Shown here in pieces: positions 9,401-17,191 of a stretch of 64,000 bases of DNA (position 1 is its first letter; every line of letters starts with the position of its first letter). The notes under the pieces were generated by a model that saw only the letters and a list, made by a program, of their open reading frames with translations, was not told the DNA's origin and did not search any database. The stretch comes from Bacteroidota bacterium. GTDB taxonomy: Bacteria > Bacteroidota > Bacteroidia > Chitinophagales > Saprospiraceae. Both the position numbers and the translations under genes were made by a program. Location: contig JAKOVW010000011.1 of the NCBI GenBank assembly GCA_029781865.1, positions 1 to 64,000 on the forward strand. Reading direction: 5' to 3'.

Positions 9401-10114
9401 GTGAAAGCAAAATTCAAAATAGGAATTGTGGAAGATGAAGTGATCATTGCTCAGAATTTGTTCGAATTGCTTTCAGAGCTTGGCTATGATGTTGCTGAGC
9501 CGGCATGTAATTATGAGGATGGGCTTGAGTTGATAAAAAGCACAACCCTGGATCTGGTGATTCTGGATATTCGACTGGGCAAGGGCCCTGATGGAATAGC
9601 ACTTGGGAAGTATTTGAAAGAGGAACTTAACATTCCATTCATTTATTTGACTGCCAACGCGGATGGGGATACAGTTTACATCGCTAATAAAACATCTCCG
9701 GTAGCTTATCTAACCAAGCCATTTTCAAAGAATGATTTAATTGCAGCTATCGAAATTGCAAGTTATAAATTCGTAAGTCGGCCGGTACCGGTTATGGAAG
9801 CCGGATTTGTTCATATTAAAAATGGAGATTCAGTACATAAAATAAGTATCGACGATATTTTATATGTGGAGAGCGATCATGTACATGTAAAGATATACAC
9901 CGATCAAAATAGTTACGTACACCGTTCCAGCCTTCAACAGTTTCTAACAGATTTAAATAGTGCCGACTTTGTGCGGACACATCGTTCGTATCTGGTAAAC
10001 CTGCAACACGTAACAGGGTTTGCCAAACAACATGTTAAAGTTGGGAATTATTTTGTTCCGCTATCAAGAAGTTACAATTCGATTATTCAATATTATCATT
10101 CTAAAAAGGATTAG
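9401..10114 (+). CDS. LytTR-family response regulator
   Basis: 237 residues with a GTG start. Residues 1-125 form a receiver domain: acidic pocket E11/D12, phosphoacceptor Asp56 in VILDIRL, then YLTA and the conserved Lys in YLTKPFS. About 140-237 is a LytTR DNA-binding domain, recognisable by VHKISIDDILYVESDHVHVKIYT, then FVRTHRSYLVNL and FVPLSRSY near the end. It is the natural partner of the upstream kinase. The 193-bp gap between them shows no terminator, so the two may be co-transcribed. LytTR regulators bind paired 9-bp direct repeats; no obvious target pair was found in the neighbouring gaps by eye. Confidence 0.88.
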   Translation: MKAKFKIGIVEDEVIIAQNLFELLSELGYDVAEPACNYEDGLELIKSTTLDLVILDIRLGKGPDGIALGKYLKEELNIPFIYLTANADGDTVYIANKTSPVAYLTKPFSKNDLIAAIEIASYKFVSRPVPVMEAGFVHIKNGDSVHKISIDDILYVESDHVHVKIYTDQNSYVHRSSLQQFLTDLNSADFVRTHRSYLVNLQHVTGFAKQHVKVGNYFVPLSRSYNSIIQYYHSKKD

Positions 10115-10393
10115 TACCTGCGTCTGTTATAGATAAGAAAAGTTGGGCTTATAAGCACGCCTTCCTTATAATTCAAACAGAGGCTATCAATAGATTTCCG
10201 GTTAAAGAAAAATATTCGACCGGGATTCAATAATTTTATCGAATGGAAGTATTTGGCGAATGTAATAGTAGCGTTAATAGTTATTCTTTGGTTGTTATTA
10301 TTCATTCAAAAAAAAAATTCTGAGGGTGAAATAAGGTCACGATCTGAATTTTGTAATGCTATTAATCTGAGAAAATTTCTAATTAATTTAACC

Positions 10394-10425
10394 TTGTTTT
10401 TTTCTGATTCAAATCCTTATTTTTG
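10394..10425 (+). promoter_or_regulatory. Promoter TTG-N21-TATTTTTG
   Basis: A -33 TTG at 10394-10396 and an exact -7 TAnnTTTG at 10418-10425 are spaced 21 nt apart, within the Bacteroidota range. The ATG of the small lipoprotein follows 16 nt later, which also supports the start at 10442 over the longer open frame. Confidence 0.55.
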
Positions 10426-10441
10426 CAAAAAAATCATCTGT

Positions 10442-10807
10442 ATGAACTATTACTTAAGCATATTATCCGGATTCTTGCTATTGTCATCCTGTGTGAATAA
10501 AACCGATATTCAAAATGAAATTGCGACCTATCATGCCTGCGTTACAAAATGTGAAGACATTGAAAGCAAAAATACCTTTAACTTTTATGTTTGCAGTCAG
10601 CAATGCATTGATTTATATGAGGAGAAACTAAAACTGTGTAATACGGTTGTACCACCAGAGTTAAGAGATAAAGGCAGGGTAGATCTGCAGGAAACGAGGA
10701 GAATATGTTTAGAAGATTGCCAACAAAAAGTCGTTTCGGTCAGGGCAGAAATCAAAGCTGAAATAAACAGGTGTAAAGATATCTGCATTTATCATTTGAA
10801 AAAATAA
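10442..10807 (+). CDS. Small cysteine-rich lipoprotein
   Basis: 121 residues from the ATG at 10442. The upstream in-frame extension from 10253 is rejected because it has low-complexity content and would bury the signal peptide. The signal is MNYYLSILSGFLLLSSC, with Cys17 as the lipidation site. The mature part has six or more Cys arranged as CVTKC, CSQQC, CLEDC and CKDIC within charged helices, suggesting a disulphide-stapled helical hairpin. It follows the two-component pair and may be co-regulated, although it has its own promoter. I do not recognise the family. Confidence 0.7.
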   Translation: MNYYLSILSGFLLLSSCVNKTDIQNEIATYHACVTKCEDIESKNTFNFYVCSQQCIDLYEEKLKLCNTVVPPELRDKGRVDLQETRRICLEDCQQKVVSVRAEIKAEINRCKDICIYHLKK

Positions 10808-10816
10808 AGCATTCTG

Positions 10817-10834
10817 AAACCTTAGGTTTTTTTT
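10817..10834 (+). terminator. Short terminator after the Cys-rich lipoprotein
   Basis: The short stem AAACC/GGTTT with a TTA loop is followed by a run of T residues ending at 10834, ten bases after the stop codon. The stem is weak, so confidence is moderate. Confidence 0.5.
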
Positions 10835-10961
10835 ATAATCAAAAATCCATAATTGGAATCTAAGCAAGAGGAGCTCAATTTATTTCATTTTATTGTTTCA
10901 TGATACTTGAATCAGCGAAGAATAGATTTATTATAAATTACGTCAAGATTGATCAAATAAA

Positions 10962-10982
10962 AAAGGGGCTTTTCGCCCCTTT
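10962..10982 (-). terminator. Terminator for the minus-strand gene ending at 11007
   Basis: The 8-bp stem AAAGGGGC (10962-10969) / GCCCCTTT (10975-10982) has a 5-nt loop. Read on the minus strand the hairpin is followed by TTTTATTTG, a good U-tract, 25 nt after the stop of the gene at 11007-11303. Confidence 0.75.
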
Positions 10983-11006
10983 CAATTCTAAAAGTAGTTT
11001 TAATCT

Positions 11007-11303
11007 CTACATCTTATTAAAATTGGAAAGTCCTTTTTTCAGTTCATCGGCATTCATCACTGGTTGCATTTCAACTTTACCACCGAGGTTAATCCACATC
11101 AGTTCTCCGATTGGAGGCATGTCAGCAGATTCTTTCATGTCAAAGAAAACATAAAGTGTTCGGGTTCCTCCGTCCGCTGTGAAATAAGCAGCTTCTGGTT
11201 TGGTAATTCCCATTAATTTTTCAATAATGCCGGGAAGTGTCCCGTTTAGCAGAGCTTGATTACTGACATTTACATCTAAAGAGCATTTTAACATGGTACG
11301 CAT
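11007..11303 (-). CDS. Small conserved-looking protein of unknown function
   Basis: 98 residues and no signal peptide, so cytoplasmic. The pattern is a short alpha/beta fold: an initial strand MLKCSLDVN, a helix with GTLPGIIEKLMGIT, strand EAAYFTADGGTRTLYVFFDM, then a helix and a final Met-rich strand KVEMQPVMNADELKKGL. This resembles the small ferredoxin-like barrel proteins of the dimeric alpha/beta-barrel group, but no family can be named from motifs. It lies 70 bp downstream of an exported SnoaL-array gene on the same strand and has its own terminator. Confidence 0.6.
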   Translation of the reverse strand: MRTMLKCSLDVNVSNQALLNGTLPGIIEKLMGITKPEAAYFTADGGTRTLYVFFDMKESADMPPIGELMWINLGGKVEMQPVMNADELKKGLSNFNKM

Positions 11304-11373
11304 AAGAAATAGATTATAAATTAAGAAAAAATTTTGACTGATTAAATGATTTCATTCCGCTTGTATTTATCTC

Positions 11374-12672
11374 TTACTTTTTGGCCTTTTTATTCAGCTG
11401 ATTTTGAAGTGTGGCAGAGTCAAATTCAATCCAGCCATTTTCTATTTTGCCATCTGGTTTTAGATGAAATAAACCCAACATGGATATTCGTATAGTGTTA
11501 TTTGTAGCCGGCTTACCCATAAAGCTTCCTTTGTTGGTTCCGGATAACGTTCCTCTGACGGTCACTTTGTTTCCTGTGATAATGATTTCATCTGCTGAGC
11601 GCTTAATATCAGGGAATCCACTTTTAAACATCTTAATCCGGTTTTTAAATTCTTCGCGTGTATTTTCATTTCCCAGGATATAAGGATGTGAATGTTCTGA
11701 CCAGAAGCTTAGAAATTTATCTGCATCACCATTGTCTGCAGCTTCAAACATCGTCCTGATATTTGACTCTATGACTTGATTTGGATTAATGCCTGCCATT
11801 AATTGGGTTTCAAAGGATTTGGAATCAAATTGTACATTTCTCATTTTGATTTTACCATTGACGTCCATTTCATCCAGGACCAGAAAAGGGAGCTCAACTT
11901 TGTTTCCGGTTGGTGGATTTCCCATCATGGGCCCGGTGTTGGTTCCAATGAATATTCCCCGGGTTGTTACAAACTTACCATCGCTGATCATTTCAACTAC
12001 TTTGTGTTTCAAATCGGGAAATCCAGTTTTTTGGGCTTTGAGAATTCCCTGAAAAGCAGAAAGTGGAGAAGGAGCGGATAGAAACGGATTGCTGATGGTA
12101 AAATCAGGACTGCAGTAGTTGGAAAAAGAATCCGTTGCACCGGAATCCATTGCCGCAAATAAATCCATAACTGTTTTCTCGGCTGTTTTTTTTGCGTCCG
12201 GAATACCGGCCATCATTTGGGATTCTATGGCTTTGTTATCAAACTGAACCTGAATGGATTTGATTTTTCCATTTCCATCCAATTCGTACAGCGTGTTAAA
12301 GGGAAGGATAACTTTATTATGTGTTGGTGGATTTCCCATCATGGGCCCCGTGTTGGTGCCTCTGAAAATACCCTGAACGGCAACTTTATTTTCATCAGCA
12401 AACCAATTTACAATTTCATGGTGCATATCCGGAAATGCAGATTTAAATCCCATGCACATTCCGATGAATCCTTTTTTATCAAATGGAACAGGAGAGACAG
12501 GTACTGATGCTTTCATGTTTTCAGTCAAAAGTGCACTTGCCTTTTCTGCATTTCCATCATCAATTGCTCCGTATAAATCGGTCATTATTTTTCCTGCTTT
12601 CTTTTCTTGTGCATGTGCATTTGCGAGGCTTATTAAAGCAAAAAATATCAATGTCATTAATTTTATTTTCAT
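11374..12672 (-). CDS. Exported protein with three tandem SnoaL-like (NTF2-fold) domains
   Basis: 432 residues. The signal peptide MKIKLMTLIFFALISLANAHAQ is followed by three homologous units of about 130 residues (near 25-155, 160-290, 295-427). Each has a DNGDADKF-like helix, an FPDxxH/K motif, a GxFxGTNxGxMMGxPPTxNK loop and a final strand ending in FDxxxxxxQ. This is the ester-cyclase or SnoaL-like branch of the NTF2 superfamily, normally a single-domain small-molecule binder or cyclase. The export signal and triplication argue for ligand binding in the periplasm rather than polyketide chemistry, but this is inference. A two-domain lipoprotein relative lies immediately upstream. Confidence 0.8.
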   Translation of the reverse strand: MKIKLMTLIFFALISLANAHAQEKKAGKIMTDLYGAIDDGNAEKASALLTENMKASVPVSPVPFDKKGFIGMCMGFKSAFPDMHHEIVNWFADENKVAVQGIFRGTNTGPMMGNPPTHNKVILPFNTLYELDGNGKIKSIQVQFDNKAIESQMMAGIPDAKKTAEKTVMDLFAAMDSGATDSFSNYCSPDFTISNPFLSAPSPLSAFQGILKAQKTGFPDLKHKVVEMISDGKFVTTRGIFIGTNTGPMMGNPPTGNKVELPFLVLDEMDVNGKIKMRNVQFDSKSFETQLMAGINPNQVIESNIRTMFEAADNGDADKFLSFWSEHSHPYILGNENTREEFKNRIKMFKSGFPDIKRSADEIIITGNKVTVRGTLSGTNKGSFMGKPATNNTIRISMLGLFHLKPDGKIENGWIEFDSATLQNQLNKKAKK

Positions 12673-12741
12673 GATGTATGCTTAAGTAGTTTTAAGAATC
12701 AGAATGGATATAAAGTCTAACTTGTTTTGAGTGAAAGTGGG

Positions 12742-13608
12742 TTAAAGTGATTTTGGAAAATCAGAGACACCTTTAAAGTTCGTGATTTTACCATTCACCA
12801 CTTTAAAGTAATGTTCGTAATTGGCTGAGAAGTTTTTGCCGGAGGAATTTTGTTTGAATTCGGCATTGACCAATATAGTTATATCATCTCCATCTGCAAG
12901 AAAGCGGGATGGTTGAAATTTTGAATAGGTTACTTTGGAAGCAAGATCCTGGAAAAATTTAGTGACTCCTTCTTTTCCTTTATAAATGTTAGCTTTGGAA
13001 TCAAGCGAAATGTCATGGACTTCAAATACCACATCGTCGCTGCATAAATTCAATACACCGGGAAGGTCTTTTTTGCCAAAGGCTTCATAAGCTGTCAGGA
13101 TTACACCGGTTGTCGGATTGGTCATAGAGCCATATCCTATAGTACTCAATACTCCGTTTGGATTTGCAATCCAATGTGAAATGGCTTTTCCTGCATCATT
13201 GAGTTCGACAATATCCATATTCCATAGATCAATATGTTTGGCTGTTGGTGGTAAATTCATAAAACTTCCGGTATTGGTTCCTGTCAAATGCACTTTAATA
13301 AAATAGTGATTTTTTTCGGCAGGAGCAATTTCTGTAATTTCAGCTTTGAAATCAGGAAATGCATCAAAAAACATTTTGTACTGATTGATGGCATTTTGAA
13401 CACCTTTAATCGGCTGAGGACTTAAACTGAGTTCGGTAAAGTCATCAGTACAAAGACTGGCAAACGTTTTGAAATCCTTTTTAGAAAGGGCTTCATAAGC
13501 TTTATGAATGGTTGCTTTTTCAGCTTCATGCATGTTACCTGCATTGCAACCAATGAATCCAAATGAAATGGAAATCAATAAAAAGAGAGCGTTAATTAGA
13601 TTTTTCAT
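12742..13608 (-). CDS. Lipoprotein with two SnoaL-like (NTF2-fold) domains
   Basis: 288 residues from the ATG at 13608. The start 24 bp further upstream is rejected because it adds MVYLKNLN before a standard signal. The signal is MKNLINALFLLISISFGFIGC with lipid-acceptor Cys21. The first domain (about 30-150) shows YEALSKKDFKTFASLC, FPDFKAEI and GTNTGSFMNLPPT, matching the neighbouring three-domain protein. The second (about 155-285) is a more divergent NTF2-like unit with YEAFGKKDLPGVLNLCSDD. It lies 69 bp from the next gene and probably forms one transcription unit with it. The ligand is unknown. Confidence 0.78.
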   Translation of the reverse strand: MKNLINALFLLISISFGFIGCNAGNMHEAEKATIHKAYEALSKKDFKTFASLCTDDFTELSLSPQPIKGVQNAINQYKMFFDAFPDFKAEITEIAPAEKNHYFIKVHLTGTNTGSFMNLPPTAKHIDLWNMDIVELNDAGKAISHWIANPNGVLSTIGYGSMTNPTTGVILTAYEAFGKKDLPGVLNLCSDDVVFEVHDISLDSKANIYKGKEGVTKFFQDLASKVTYSKFQPSRFLADGDDITILVNAEFKQNSSGKNFSANYEHYFKVVNGKITNFKGVSDFPKSL

Positions 13609-13632
13609 GTTTAAATTTTTTAAGTACACCAT

Positions 13633-13969
13633 ATCTACGGAATGGAATTGAAATTGGTTTTTGGACGGATAATTTTTTTTAAGTGTGGAGATTCTAAGAT
13701 CGAAGTATATGATCTGGGATCAGTCATGTGTTCCGATAAGGGCAACTGGTAAAATGGGCCGAGAGCAAAGCCTTTGCAGGTCTATTACAATACATCGAAG
13801 GCTCGAAAGAATGATGAATTTTAGAATCGCAGATCAGTCGGGCCGGGAAATTTTCTAAGTAAATTTGAATATGCTCGACCGGAGGGGTTTTCAATTTTCG
13901 TCTTTATCGGCAAGGGGTGAACTATACCAAAACCTCAAAGAAACAGCATCAATTTGTTACAAATAAAGT
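13633..13969. other. Intergenic region between divergent SnoaL and polysaccharide loci
   Basis: This gap of about 360 bp separates the divergent transcription units. It is locally richer in G and C than its neighbours (13720-13920) and includes AAGGGGTGAA near 13912, reminiscent of the repeat core at 37-60. No open frame with a plausible start, tRNA or strong hairpin was found. It must hold both promoters. Confidence 0.4.
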
Positions 13970-13977
13970 TATTTTTG
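13970..13977 (+). promoter_or_regulatory. -7 element TATTTTTG before the polysaccharide locus
   Basis: An exact TAnnTTTG match lies 19 nt upstream of the ATG at 13997. A TTTG occurs at 13953-13956 but only 13 nt away, shorter than usual spacing, so the -33 is unresolved. Confidence 0.45.
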
Positions 13978-13996
13978 CATATGAATGGCTTAATCC

Positions 13997-15067
13997 ATGG
14001 CTGCTGAACCCAATCCTTCAATTCAACCGGAATACCTAAGTTTTAAAGAACTGGTCGAAAACCTTAGATCTTACGTCCGGGAGATCCGTTTGCATAAAAA
14101 AATAGTATTTGCCTCTCTGGCAATATGTCTGGCGTATGGTATCTATCACCGGTGGATGTCCCAAAAAGTGTATGAAGCGGAGGTCAGTTTTATGATCAAT
14201 GAGGAACAAAATGCAATGTCCGGCCTGGGAGGAGCATTCAGTCAGTTTACCGGTTTGTTGGGACTGGGAAATGATATCAATCTGCAGAAAATTCTTGAAC
14301 TGGCTAAATCCAGGCGTATCGCGGGAAAAGTATTTGCTGTGAAATGCAGGATTGATGATCATGAAGATTTTCTGGCCAATCACCTGATCAGTGAATTGGA
14401 AAAAGACGGGAAGTGGGCAAATTCAGGATATTTAATGACTGAGCCTGCTTTGAAAGGCTATCGCTTTAAAGAGTTTGTTTTGGGGCAGTTTGGTTCATTG
14501 GATAATAGAGCTTTAATCAGACTTCATGAATTGTTTCTTGAAATGTTGAGTACGGAGGTAAGCGAAAAAACCGCCATCATGAAATTGAAGGTGGAGTACA
14601 CCAATGAAAAAATAGCCTTTGAATTGGCGACCAGGCTTTATAATGAAATGAGTAACTTCTACATCGATAAGATGATTGAAAAACAAAAGGAGACCTTCTC
14701 TGATTTAAATCTCAAGACAGATTCGCTCAAAACCCTGATCGATCATAAACAATATAAGCTGGCCGGGATCAAAGACACCTACAGATCAACCTGGTTGTAT
14801 AAGGAGGATGTACCTAAAACGATACTCGATCAGGAAATCCGTATGTTGCAGATAGTCTATGGAGAGGCACTTAAAAATAAGGAGATCGCCTCTTTTGCAC
14901 TCGAGACAAGAACACCGTTTATTCAGGCTATCGACTTACCCATCATTCCATTAAAATATAAACAACTGGGTTGGGTCAAATCCATTTTACTTGCTTTGAT
15001 AATCGGATTTATAATAGGAGCCGGATTTATTTCCATCAGAAAATTCATTCGGGATCAGTTGATTTGA
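13997..15067 (+). CDS. Wzz/chain-length-determinant-like polysaccharide co-polymerase
   Basis: 356 residues with the classic co-polymerase layout: a cytoplasmic N-terminus, TM1 at about 36-51, a large periplasmic helical domain, and TM2 at about 329-347 followed by a short basic tail. After TM1 comes YEAEVSFMINEEQ, the usual first strand of Wzz domains, and about 215-260 is coiled coil. There is no C-terminal BY-kinase, so it is the Wzz type rather than a Wzc fusion. It should set chain length of the glycan made by the genes downstream. It starts the locus and is separated by 203 bp from the next gene. Confidence 0.85.
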   Translation: MAAEPNPSIQPEYLSFKELVENLRSYVREIRLHKKIVFASLAICLAYGIYHRWMSQKVYEAEVSFMINEEQNAMSGLGGAFSQFTGLLGLGNDINLQKILELAKSRRIAGKVFAVKCRIDDHEDFLANHLISELEKDGKWANSGYLMTEPALKGYRFKEFVLGQFGSLDNRALIRLHELFLEMLSTEVSEKTAIMKLKVEYTNEKIAFELATRLYNEMSNFYIDKMIEKQKETFSDLNLKTDSLKTLIDHKQYKLAGIKDTYRSTWLYKEDVPKTILDQEIRMLQIVYGEALKNKEIASFALETRTPFIQAIDLPIIPLKYKQLGWVKSILLALIIGFIIGAGFISIRKFIRDQLI

Positions 15068-15249
15068 AACAGCGAAAATTGAGAACGGTCAAGAATGTCT
15101 GTATTCAGGTCAAAATAACTTGTGAATGCCGGATTCAATTTGACCTACAGGTCCGCTGCCTGATTCGGTTGTAGGAGATCTCAGCCCTTTGAACGAATCC
15201 GTGACCGATAGAAAAACCAGGGCCATATTTTCTGATTTTCTTTGAAAAC

Positions 15250-15266
15250 GAGTAATTTTGTTACTC
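15250..15266 (+). promoter_or_regulatory. -7 element inside a palindrome, possible autoregulatory operator
   Basis: TAATTTTG at 15253-15260 matches TAnnTTTG and lies 10 nt before the ATG at 15271. It is embedded in the inverted repeat GAGTAA-N5-TTACTC (15250-15266). The overlap of a palindrome with a -7 element just before a winged-helix gene suggests, but does not prove, an operator. Confidence 0.4.
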
Positions 15267-15270
15267 AATT

Positions 15271-15807
15271 ATGATTGAGACGCTGATTTCATCAAAAACC
15301 CGGATAAAACTGCTTCTTAAGTTTTTTCTCAATAGTAAGACGACTGCTTATTTAAGAAGTCTTGAAACGGAATTCGGCGATTCTTCAAACAGTATAAGGG
15401 TGGAGCTCAACAGGCTGGAAAAAGCCGGTATGTTATCCACTGAAATTAAGGGAAACCGTAAATACTTTAAAGCCAACACGGAGCATCCATTGTATGAAGA
15501 AGTTCACAATATTCTTTTAAAACAATTGGGGATAGACCAGATTATTGAAAAAGTCATTGAGAGATTGGGCCAGGTGGATGAAGTTTATCTGACCGGTGAT
15601 TTTAGCAGGGGAAAGGATAGTGAGATTATTGATCTCATTTTTGTAGGGCATTTAAATCAGGAATATTTATTAAATCTGATTGGGAAAGCGGAACAACTCA
15701 TACAGCGAAAAATCCGTTTTCTTCTCTTTGAAAATAGTAACGAGAAAAGCATCGTAAAAATATTTAAAGAACAGGAACCATTGTTGTTATGGTCCAATAA
15801 GGAGTAG
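15271..15807 (+). CDS. Winged-helix protein fused to a degenerate nucleotidyltransferase domain
   Basis: 178 residues. About 1-70 is an ArsR/MarR-like winged helix (SSKTRIKLLLKFFLN, then SNSIRVELNRLEKAGML as recognition helix and a wing GNRKYFKAN). About 85-178 looks like a minimal nucleotidyltransferase fold: VYLTGDFSRGKDSEIIDLIFVG aligns with the GSxARG...SDxDL motif, but the first catalytic Asp position appears to be Ile119 and only Asp121 remains, with the loop shortened. It is therefore probably non-catalytic and may act as a nucleotide sensor. It ends 4 bp before a nucleotide-sugar dehydrogenase, so it is likely a local regulator of the sugar operon. The regulator role is inference. Confidence 0.7.
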   Translation: MIETLISSKTRIKLLLKFFLNSKTTAYLRSLETEFGDSSNSIRVELNRLEKAGMLSTEIKGNRKYFKANTEHPLYEEVHNILLKQLGIDQIIEKVIERLGQVDEVYLTGDFSRGKDSEIIDLIFVGHLNQEYLLNLIGKAEQLIQRKIRFLLFENSNEKSIVKIFKEQEPLLLWSNKE

Positions 15808-15811
15808 TATT

Positions 15812-17101
15812 ATGTATGATCAATTAGTTAGTAAAGAAAAAAAACTAGCAGTCGTCGGATTAGGTTATGTTGGATTGCCATTAGCGCTTGCATTTGCAAG
15901 AAAATTTAAAGTAATTGGTTTTGATATCAATGCAGCAAGGATTGAAATGATGAGCAGGCAGCAAGATCCTTCAAGAGAATTGAGCAAAGAGGATTTTGCA
16001 GGCACTGATATCGAATTTACCACACAGCTGGAAAAATTAAAGGAAGCTCATTTTTTTATAGTGGCGGTGCCTACTCCGGTTGATGAGCACAAAGTACCTG
16101 ATTTAAAGCCTATCTTATCTGCTTCTAAGACCATAGGGAAAGTCATTAAAAAAGGAGATTATGTGGTTTATGAATCCACAGTATATCCGGGTTGTACAGA
16201 AGAGGATTGTCTACCTTTGATTCAGGAAGGGTCTGGATTAAAACCGGGAAGCGATTTTAAAATAGGCTATTCACCTGAGCGGATTAATCCCGGCGACAAA
16301 TCCAAGCCACTGGAAAGTATTTTGAAAATTGTTTCCGGAAATGATGCGGAAGCCCTGGAACAAATTGCAAAAGTATATAGTGCGATAATTCATGCAGGTG
16401 TGTATCAGGCTGCAAGTATAAAAGTGGCTGAAGCCGCAAAAGTTATTGAAAACAGCCAAAGGGATTTGAACATCTCCTTCATGAATGAATTGGCAATCAT
16501 CTTTGACCGGATGGGAATTGATACCAATGAAGTATTGGAAGCAGCAGGAACCAAGTGGAATTTTTTGAAATTTTCACCAGGCCTGGTTGGAGGTCATTGC
16601 ATTGGTGTGGATCCTTATTATTTATTACATAAATCGAAGAAGTTGGGTTATGATCCTGAAGTCATATTGAGTGGACGTAGGATCAATGACAGAATGCCCG
16701 CTTTCATCGCAAAAAAATTAGTTCAGTTGCTGATTGGTAAAGGAAAAAATCCAAGTGAATGCAAGGTCCTTATTAACGGGATCACATTTAAAGAAAATGT
16801 TTCTGATATCAGAAACTCCAAAGTGGCTGAATTGTATCAGGAGCTCAGAGGATATTCTGTTCAGGTTGATGTAAGCGATCCAAGAGCTGACCGGGAAGAA
16901 GTCATGCATGAATATTCGATTCAGATGAAGGAAATTCCGGATCATGATTATGATGCAGTAATTGTAGCTGTGGCGCACGATGAATTTAAAAGTTTAGGAA
17001 CGGAACATTTCTTAAAGATGATGAAGAAAGAACCGGTTCTGATTGATTTAAAGGGTTTATACAAAAGACCTGAAAACGGTATTACCTATTGGAGATTATA
17101 G
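15812..17101 (+). CDS. wbpA: Nucleotide-sugar 6-dehydrogenase, WbpA/WbpO type
   Basis: 429 residues, the usual length. The N-terminal Rossmann motif is GLGYVGLPLA, NAD-binding and dimer helices follow, and the catalytic Cys is Cys263 in GGHCIGVDPYYL. The C-terminal UDP-binding domain contains GITFKENVSDIRNSK. The VGLPLA and HCIGVDPYY signatures place it with UDP-GlcNAc/UDP-GalNAc dehydrogenases rather than UDP-glucose enzymes. It oxidises the C6 hydroxyl to a carboxylate with 2 NAD+. Because wbpE, wbpD, wbpB and wbpI homologues follow, UDP-GlcNAc is the likeliest substrate. The gene name is by homology of pathway, moderately sure. Confidence 0.85.
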   Translation: MYDQLVSKEKKLAVVGLGYVGLPLALAFARKFKVIGFDINAARIEMMSRQQDPSRELSKEDFAGTDIEFTTQLEKLKEAHFFIVAVPTPVDEHKVPDLKPILSASKTIGKVIKKGDYVVYESTVYPGCTEEDCLPLIQEGSGLKPGSDFKIGYSPERINPGDKSKPLESILKIVSGNDAEALEQIAKVYSAIIHAGVYQAASIKVAEAAKVIENSQRDLNISFMNELAIIFDRMGIDTNEVLEAAGTKWNFLKFSPGLVGGHCIGVDPYYLLHKSKKLGYDPEVILSGRRINDRMPAFIAKKLVQLLIGKGKNPSECKVLINGITFKENVSDIRNSKVAELYQELRGYSVQVDVSDPRADREEVMHEYSIQMKEIPDHDYDAVIVAVAHDEFKSLGTEHFLKMMKKEPVLIDLKGLYKRPENGITYWRL

Positions 17102-17191
17102 GATTTAATGGATGGTCAGTTCTAAATTGTAAATTCTGGCTATTGACAACAGACCATGAAATGCACAAATTAAAATCGGAATTAGTTTAAA

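Noticed and set aside
12217-12507. Plus-strand frames opposite the SnoaL gene (also 11789-12081)
   Set aside because: They mirror the minus-strand triple-domain protein, which has a signal peptide and homologous repeats.
13720-13860. Possible relation of this gap to sequence near 35380 and 45180 (shared AGCAAAGCC and GCAGGTCT bits)
   Set aside because: The shared pieces are under 15 bp and out of order, so chance is a good explanation.
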